64,000 bases of DNA from contig JAETXT010000014.1 in assembly GCA_019188255.1 (NCBI GenBank), positions 1,364,001 to 1,428,000 on the forward strand, read 5' to 3'. Position numbers and translations under genes: made by a program. This document shows, one piece after another, positions 57,401 to 64,000 of this stretch. The first letter of the stretch is position 1, and each line of letters opens with the position of its first letter. The notes below the pieces were generated by a model. It was not told where the DNA came from, made no database searches, and saw nothing but the letters and a program-made list of their open reading frames with translations. The stretch is from Verticillium longisporum (lineage: Eukaryota; Ascomycota; Sordariomycetes; Glomerellales; Plectosphaerellaceae).

Positions 57401-60400
57401 TCGTGTTCATGAACAGTTGGGTGAACAAAGAGTTGAGGTAGCAGGTATTGGAGAGATTTCGCAACCCTGCGTACCCACACTCTGCTCGTACGGCCTGGTC
57501 CCGGTCGAAATTCATTGGCAGCTCATATTGATAGGGTTCGGCTTGAATACACAACAAATCAGTACCTCAGCTGTATACGGAGAGTGGGAAAGCATACCGC
57601 CAGGTCGAGTGTCGAATATCACAAGTTTTCCTAGTTGCCTCAAAAGATCAGTTCTGTGCTGCTGATTTCCTTTCGCGATATCGAGAAGTGTCTCGCACAA
57701 CATTTCGCGGGATGGGGGAGACAGAAGTGATCGAGGTGTAGGCTGCGTCGTCCGCCGGCGCGGAGGGGGAAAGAGATGTCTCCAGAACAACTCATTAATC
57801 AAGCCGCTGCCATTGTTAGTACGAAGCTTGTGATCCTCATGCAAGGTTGTCTTACGGCGCGAACGAACAGCTTTCGAGTATCTGTTCGTCCTTGAGACAA
57901 CAGCGAAGAAGCCTGAGCAACCCGCTGGCTAATCGGTCCTCAACGAAGGGCTTTCCCAATTGCTGGATCATGGGCCAGTCAGTGTGAAGGCTTGGAAAAG
58001 CTCACGTTTTTACATACCTCAGACGTCTCATGCCCTGTCAAGGCTATGATGCAGTCATGAACGAGCTCGTTTGCACGCACGACTGTCGATTGTAGGGCCA
58101 GGAGCTTCTTGAGAATCAACTGCGTCAAGATGAAAAATTCGTTACAACTCTGCGGTAGATCCATGGCTCGGGGCACCAGGCTGTTCAAAACAGGCCAGAG
58201 GAATTCGCAGAATGTGGTGGATGTCACAGCGGCTCTGCGCACCACGATGTCAGCTCAGGAACGTCCCCTGAATGGACTGTTCATACCTCTCAAAATCTGT
58301 GCTCCTCATGTTTATGGCTTTGACAATCTCCATACGAACGTAAGGCGATGGCTCCTGCAAGACAAGTCTTTCAATCAGGGCAGCAATGCCGTGATACTGC
58401 TGAAGGGATATCCAGAATTCGACATCGGTAGTCGATGACAGAAGGATTGAGGCGAAAGTCTTCGTGATCAAGTCAACCGTAGCCTCATTGCGTGACGAAT
58501 CCACAGCAAAGACCAGAATGTCAACAAGACACGCTACGGGTGCGGTTGTCATTGACATCGCCAGCGGTAGCATCAAGTACGAATCTGTCCTGCGGTCAGC
58601 TAAGACTCATTTCTCGTCGTAACGGCTCAACGTACCCTGCAGGATGTGAAGGTAGAGGCCTATCAACTCTTGGCAAAGAAACAATTTGTGGGAGGAGGAG
58701 CAGTCATCCAGAGCCTCGCGATCTGAAAGAGCAGCCACTACTAGCGCTTGAGACCGAGTCAAGGCCTAGGCAAGGACATCTTCGCCGGGATCGTCTTCAC
58801 GCCCTGAACTGACAGCAGCGGCCTGTTTGCGACGCGCCGATTTGAGATACTCCTTCAGAGCGTAAACTGCATATATGGACTTGTGGCACTGTCCTTTCGG
58901 AAATATGTCACGATGAGTGGTTGCAGCTGAATCGATGGCTTTCAAGATTTTAGCATCGACGGGGAGGTTGACGAGGAAATGGAAAATCTAAATCCTTGTT
59001 AGCACTTTGCTCTGACGCCACTGCTCGAAAGACCATACCTCGCTAGCGAGCGGTTCCTGTAGGTCGAGGTAATTCCAAAGCTGCCCAAAATGACTGAGAA
59101 TCTCAATCTCAAGGAATGAGGCGCCAGGGTTTGCTCTTGTCGCAGGAGCTACCCCTCCTATCTCTCTCTTAACCAACAGCAGGCCCGTTGTCATACCGAT
59201 ATCTTTGAGCGAGCGAGAAATCTCATCCTCATCAGGAGCAAAAATCCTGCCGTGATGATACACACGGTAGTTATCAAATCCCGTGACTTCTCGTAGGCGC
59301 GCCAGTAGCGTTGCCACTGTGTTGTCGGCTCCGATTTCTAGAGGCGACATGTCGGACTTGCTCCCACCGTCATAAGACTCGTATTGCAGCTCGGTAAGCT
59401 CGCCTTTTACAGTGCATGGCACTTGCGACATGAGGGAACGAAGATCGGGGGCTGCGAATTGGGGTTTTGATTGATGCGCCTTAAGGAACTCACGCAGCAG
59501 TGCGAGAGATCGTATGAAGATTCGCTCCTGGGCTTGCGCATGCTCCTCGTCATTGGCTTCGTGCGGTGCGTCCACAGTAGAATCACGAGCCTCAATTGCT
59601 CTTGCTGCGCGGTCAAGTTGGCCCAGGCAACGGTTGACCATGCGTGTATGAACCGCCCGCGCCCTGTGGTGTGGGTAAGCCAAGATGGCCTTGCTTCCGA
59701 TGTAGACATCCTTGACCAGTATCGAGATCATCGAGTTAACCAAGTCCGAGTCGGCAACACGAAGCATCATGTGCCAGATGAGTTCGATCGCTTTCTGTGC
59801 AAGACCCTGCTCGTCATCAAGAACCTCTGTCATCTCATCCACTAATGGCAGAAGAAGAGACTTCGCAAACTGCAGGGCGCCGTTCGAAAAGCATTGGGGG
59901 GAAGTCCATGAAGCATCTCCGCGGAGCACCGTGTGATATATGGGTTCTCTTGCTTGCTATTAGCAACAATGGCGTTGAAAAGTCGCCAGGCGGTGGCCCT
60001 GTCTTCAGGGCAATACGCCCCAGGGCCGACAAGAGCGTCCCAAAGACGAGCTCCCAGGTCATCCGTAAGACTTGAGGGTTCGTGAACGATGATCCCGTAC
60101 AGAAAGTCAGTCCGCGGGCTGTTTTGGGGACCGCTGAGTATGGCTGATAGGCCAGCTTTCCTGCCTGCATCTATCGCATGCTCGAGCTCTTGGACGAGGA
60201 GGCGTGTCAAGTCATAATCCGCCACGGCCTCCCTTAGATCCGTAGCAGTTGGACGATTCAAAGTAGCCACACACCATAGGCTGCCTAAAGTCGTGTCAGA
60301 AGCCGATGCTATGTCCCTAGCGCAGTCAGTCATTATCTCTTGGCGCGTCTGTGGATCCAAGCCGAGGACAATCAGATCTTTGAGCCGAGTGATGGCAATT

Positions 60401-62650
60401 TGATGAAGCTCGGGGTGCGCGAAATGTGAGTGACCGGCCAGCTCTGATGACTCGCGAAGCAAGCGAGTGCATAATTTGAGGAGAAGAGAGTTGGGCTGTG
60501 CGCCTTCCTGCCGGTACTTGTGTGCGATGCACTTCAGAGTCCTCTCGCAAATTGTTCGCAGGTTGGGCGTGAACATGTCAATAGGCAAGGTCTGGAACTT
60601 CTCGCACAAATATACCAGCCTGTCCACATCAAGTAGATTGAGGACCGGTTCTGACATGCGGAGGAGGGCGTCTGAAACCCGAGGGTTCTGAGTTTTGGTC
60701 ATGGTACTCCAAAGAAGATCAGTCTGCTCGTTAGAATAGAGTTTCGTTACTGCTAGAAACCCAACAATGTTGCCGCTCTCGCCGGTGATCTCGGGATGGC
60801 AGCTTGACCCAAGTGTGTAATCAACCAGCTCAGTATATATGATGTACTGGGCGACGTGGGTCAGGAGCTCGTTCGGGATCAGGTCCTCGCTATGTTGCTT
60901 CCACAGCTGAACCAACTCGGAACCCATCTGAGTGACCGCCATGACGCGCAGCTGCATCTGGCTGGATCTTATGAGGCTGGCCATAATATCTAGACGCCAT
61001 TCACAAGCAATGGCGTCGGCGGTGTAGTGGGCAGGTAGCCCCGGATGGTTTTGTGCGTGCAGCTCGAGGCGGTCTTTGGCCTGTCGATGTTCCCCACCAA
61101 GGCTTGTCTTAAGAATCTCGGTCAAAGAGTTCAGCAGTACGGAAGCAGAATCAGGGTTGAGCTGTGTGACGTGCTTCTCGATGATATATGATAGGGCATC
61201 TGCCACAATCTGGTAGAATTGAAAACCAATGGTCAGATAAGAGCGAAACTCATTGAGATTCGGGTTGGCAGGGTTGCGCAGAGCCCGCGCTGCTTCTGAT
61301 ATCAAAATGGCGGCCAATTGTGAGACTGGCCCGAGGTGTTCAATCATCTGGGGGAACTTCTTGATGAGAGCCACTTCAGTCTGGGCGAGCTTGAGGAGGC
61401 AACCTATTCGGCCACCTGTGGAGGCCTGGAGAGCACGCAGAAGCATGGCACGCTCGTCAAAAGGTCGCGCTGTGCTTCAACGTCTGCAACCTGAGAGTTG
61501 AGTCGCCGCATATGGTCTCGGCGAGCGATTCGGTTCACTCCTGATACAAGCGATGCCGAGATGGGACACGGTGGTTCATGCTCGTCAAGCTGAGGCATCA
61601 TCGCGCGACAGCTTGTAAGAAATTCTAGGTCAACGGCGGTGATGAGCCCAGTGAAATGTGCAAAGCCGTTGATGACTAGGCTGGCGGTCGCCCGCAGGAC
61701 GCTGTTCCTCGGGTAAAGTGTCCTTCAATCCAAGTTCAGCATCAAGTCAAGTCTTGGTTGGCGATGGAGACTTACCGTTTCAGAGCAATGCTGAAGAATA
61801 GTTCTGGGAGAGCATACCAAAATGCAGGTTGAGATTGAAAGTATCCGAGAGTCTCTTGTGCAGGAATACGACGGAAAAAGTTGATGCACAGCTCAACCCA
61901 TCGACATAGCTGGGAGAGAACGCTTTCTTCTCCTGAACTGGCTGTCATCTTGGTCAACAAAGTGTCTGCAAGGAATAGCGGACAGCTCTTACCAGTCTGA
62001 AAATATTGAACGAGGCGAGAAACTGCTGCCGGAAGAGGCTCGGCGTGGTCATGAAAGGGGAAGCTGAAGATAGGATTGGCGAAATCGCCAATACCTGTTT
62101 CGGCGTCTAAGCTGGCGGTGCTGGCGGCTGATGAGGTCGAGGTGTTATCTGCCTCGGCGGGTAACGGTATGCGGTTGCTTGCGATCTCGGCATCGTCGGC
62201 TGATCCATCCAGCTGCCCATGAAGGTCATCGAGCTGCTGAATGTCGTGACCCGGGTGAGGTGAGACGGGCGAGGAGGAACTGATGTCACTCTGAGGCTGG
62301 TTCCGCAGATTTATTGTCGTGACTCGACTTGAAGGTGGCTCGCTGAGAGGGACAGCACCGGATGATTGTCGTTCGGGGGTACGGGGTTCAGCCGAATCAG
62401 TGTCGACTCGCATGGCATAAGCGTGGTCAACTTGTCCCAGATGATCGCCCTGGTCGATGGTACCAGAGCTCGTCATGTGTTGATCGGAGGCCGGACTCTC
62501 AGCAGACAGGCTGGGCGAGCCGGAGTGGGATGTGCGTCGTCGCTTACGAGATGATAAGGGTCCTTCATCGAAGGGGTTGAGTCGTGTAGGGCCGGGCTCA
62601 GACGAGGCAGCGCGGTCGGGAGCGTCCGAGGATAATGTTGGTTGATCCAT
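54425..62650 (-). CDS. Giant ubiquitin carboxyl-terminal hydrolase, USP9X/FAF-like, frame broken
   Basis: Cysteine protease that removes ubiquitin from proteins. Twelve exons: 61776-62650, 59039-61722, 58636-58987, 58287-58584, 58018-58234, 57856-57962, 57598-57806, 56978-57541, 56871-56922, 54693-56815, 54577-54633 and 54425-54504. The last intron but one is GC-AG (54634-54692). The N-terminal 1,580 residues are mainly helical repeat, with a ubiquitin-like stretch (VATLLARLREVTGFDNYRVY). The Cys box is GLRNLSNTCYLNSLFTQL (Cys about 1615) and the His box SGHYYSYIRE (His about 1864), with FHLKRFDFN before it. One T is missing in the run at 61459-61462 and one C at 59896-59901; restoring both gives 2,539 residues. 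TAG at 58766-58768 lies in frame in exon 3. A start 27 bp upstream is possible. Confidence 0.92.
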
Positions 62651-64000
62651 CTGGCAAGCACAAGAGGTGCTCAGCACAGGTGCCAGCGTTGCCTACGTCG
62701 TCGCTCGATCGCGCAAGACGAGTCGACGAGGACTGATCAATATTAGCATGTGGGATTGACTAGGGTGGTGTGCCACTAGAGGGTGCTGGACGGCTGTCTG
62801 GCGAAGGAGTGCGTGAGGGCATGCAAGGCTGTAGATGATTCATGTAATAGGATATGAGCTTGGAGGGGGATGTCGTCAGAGCAGAAGATTGTGATGAGCA
62901 CTGCGACTGTTGGCTTTCGCATGCCAGGCAGGTATGCGGGGTAGCATTCACCGGCAAGCCGGGCACGAACACGATGGAACTGGGCCAAAAAGTCGGTCGC
63001 CGCCTCGTGTTCACGGTTGGTGATGAGTGGTGCAGTATCCCCGACGCGTATTCAATCTTCCAAACGCGACTGCACTGAAGCTCTTGCGGGGGTCCTGCTC
63101 GTTAGGGTGGGTTTGGCTGGACAAGTGGTGGCAGGATAGGGAGTGTAGCGAGAAGTGAGGGGTGATGCTCGAACGAGGCTAAGATAAGGCCAGGGTACGT
63201 GTGAAGAGATGGCGCGAGGAAGGGGCGCTAGGCAGCTATGAAATTAAGAGTTTGCGTACCTTTTGGACCGTTGGGGCACCAAGGTACCTGGCTGCGAGAT
63301 GGTTCGCCGTTGTGTCTGGATAGGGATCTGTCACTGAGCCGTGACGTGATGTGCTGGTGGATGGGAGTGCAATGAAGGCGGGGAGGGGCGTGATCCGAGT
63401 AAGATAGGTAGGAAGAACTGATTACATCAGATTTGGGGTCGCAGAGCCCCAGCCTGGCAGGTGTGTGGGTGTCTCGGGAGTTGAAATGCTCAAAAGAAGT
63501 GAGTGGCCTGATAAAGGCGTGCGAGGCCCGGGCAGTCGAGAGCAGAGTCAGATGGGGTCCAAGCATGCAGACATTACGTTTGTTTTCAGTCGGCAAAGAA
63601 GGCCAAGTCGTAGGTAAGATAGGTAGCTTTGAAGAAGACGGATGTGCTCAAGGTACCTTAGCTGAGTGGCTAGACAGGCAGGTAAGTGAATATTTGGGGA
63701 AAGAGCTGGAGCCCGTGATGCTGAAGTGACGGGCGGGGAAGGGCATCCATGCGTTAGCACCTCAGGCAGGTTGACAGGTAGGCCAAAGTGTACCTGGAGG
63801 CAAGCCTTGGGCGTGGAGAGTTGTGGTTCACATGCACTGACCACAGCACCAGCTGGGCGCCCAGGCAGGCGGTGGGCGATGCGTAAGGCGGGCTGGCTGG
63901 CAGGGGAGCCTGAAGTGAGCTTTTTCAGTTCAAACTCCAGAAATCATGCTTCCAGCGAAGACTGTTTCAACTGAGTAGGACCATCTGGAGAAAATTACTT
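62651..64000. promoter_or_regulatory. Upstream region of the ubiquitin hydrolase
   Basis: About 1.35 kb to the window edge, expected to carry the promoter and 5' leader of the minus-strand ubiquitin hydrolase. AGGTACCT words occur at 63282 and 63651. No gene recognised. Confidence 0.45.

Noticed and set aside
669..58768. Reassignment of TAG to glutamine
   Set aside because: Several intact genes end in TAG at the expected place (leuB, NSRP1-like, PRCC-like, glycosyltransferase), so TAG is a normal stop here.

Overview
The window is nuclear DNA of a filamentous ascomycete. The evidence is short phase-changing introns of about 50-150 bp with GT..AG ends and CTAAC-like branch sites, GC-rich third codon positions, and gene families such as a Rua1-type regulator, a fungal LEU2/leuB, PKA catalytic subunit, Sin1/AVO1, a GPI-anchored Ser/Ala-rich wall protein and a fungal family-2 polysaccharide synthase. 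Protein flavour and the AGGTACCT-type intergenic motifs suggest Sordariomycetes, possibly Hypocreales. That placement is inference, not proof.

Layout. 0-10.5 kb: the 3' part of a Rua1-domain regulator (+), 6.3 kb without a recognised gene, then a PHD-finger protein (+). 11-14 kb: 3-isopropylmalate dehydrogenase (+) and an NmrA-like NAD(P)-binding protein (-). 15-24 kb: LMBR1-type membrane protein (+), NSRP1-like splicing factor (+), TIM13 (-), VIP36-like L-type lectin (+), CorA-like protein (-). 25-33 kb: PKA catalytic subunit (-) facing a phospholipase C (+) across 3.3 kb, then a small conserved fungal protein (-). 34-42.6 kb: GT2 polysaccharide synthase (-), NFKBIL1-like protein (+), GPI-anchored protein (-). 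46-52 kb: Sin1/AVO1 of TORC2 (-), PRCC-like protein (+), an uncharacterised protein (-). 54-63 kb: a 12-exon giant ubiquitin hydrolase of the USP9X/FAF type (-). These are mostly single-copy housekeeping and signalling genes. I see no secondary-metabolite cluster, intact transposon, CRISPR array or convincing tRNA/rRNA gene.

Quality. Seven genes carry single-base frame breaks: Rua1-type, PHD, NmrA-like, LMBR1, PKA, PLC and the ubiquitin hydrolase. Nearly all behave as loss of one base, often in a homopolymer. Adding single bases back makes the total coding length divisible by three in every full-length case, and gives family-like sequence across the break. I read these as sequence or assembly undercalls rather than gene decay. 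Two in-frame TAG codons sit where CAG (Gln) would be expected.

No clearly undescribed system was found. The best leads are an inverted repeat near 43.4 kb, two GC-AG introns, an 86-residue insertion inside a PLC catalytic box, a CorA-like protein lacking the GMN motif, and an unassigned hydrophobic reading frame at 38.1-38.3 kb.
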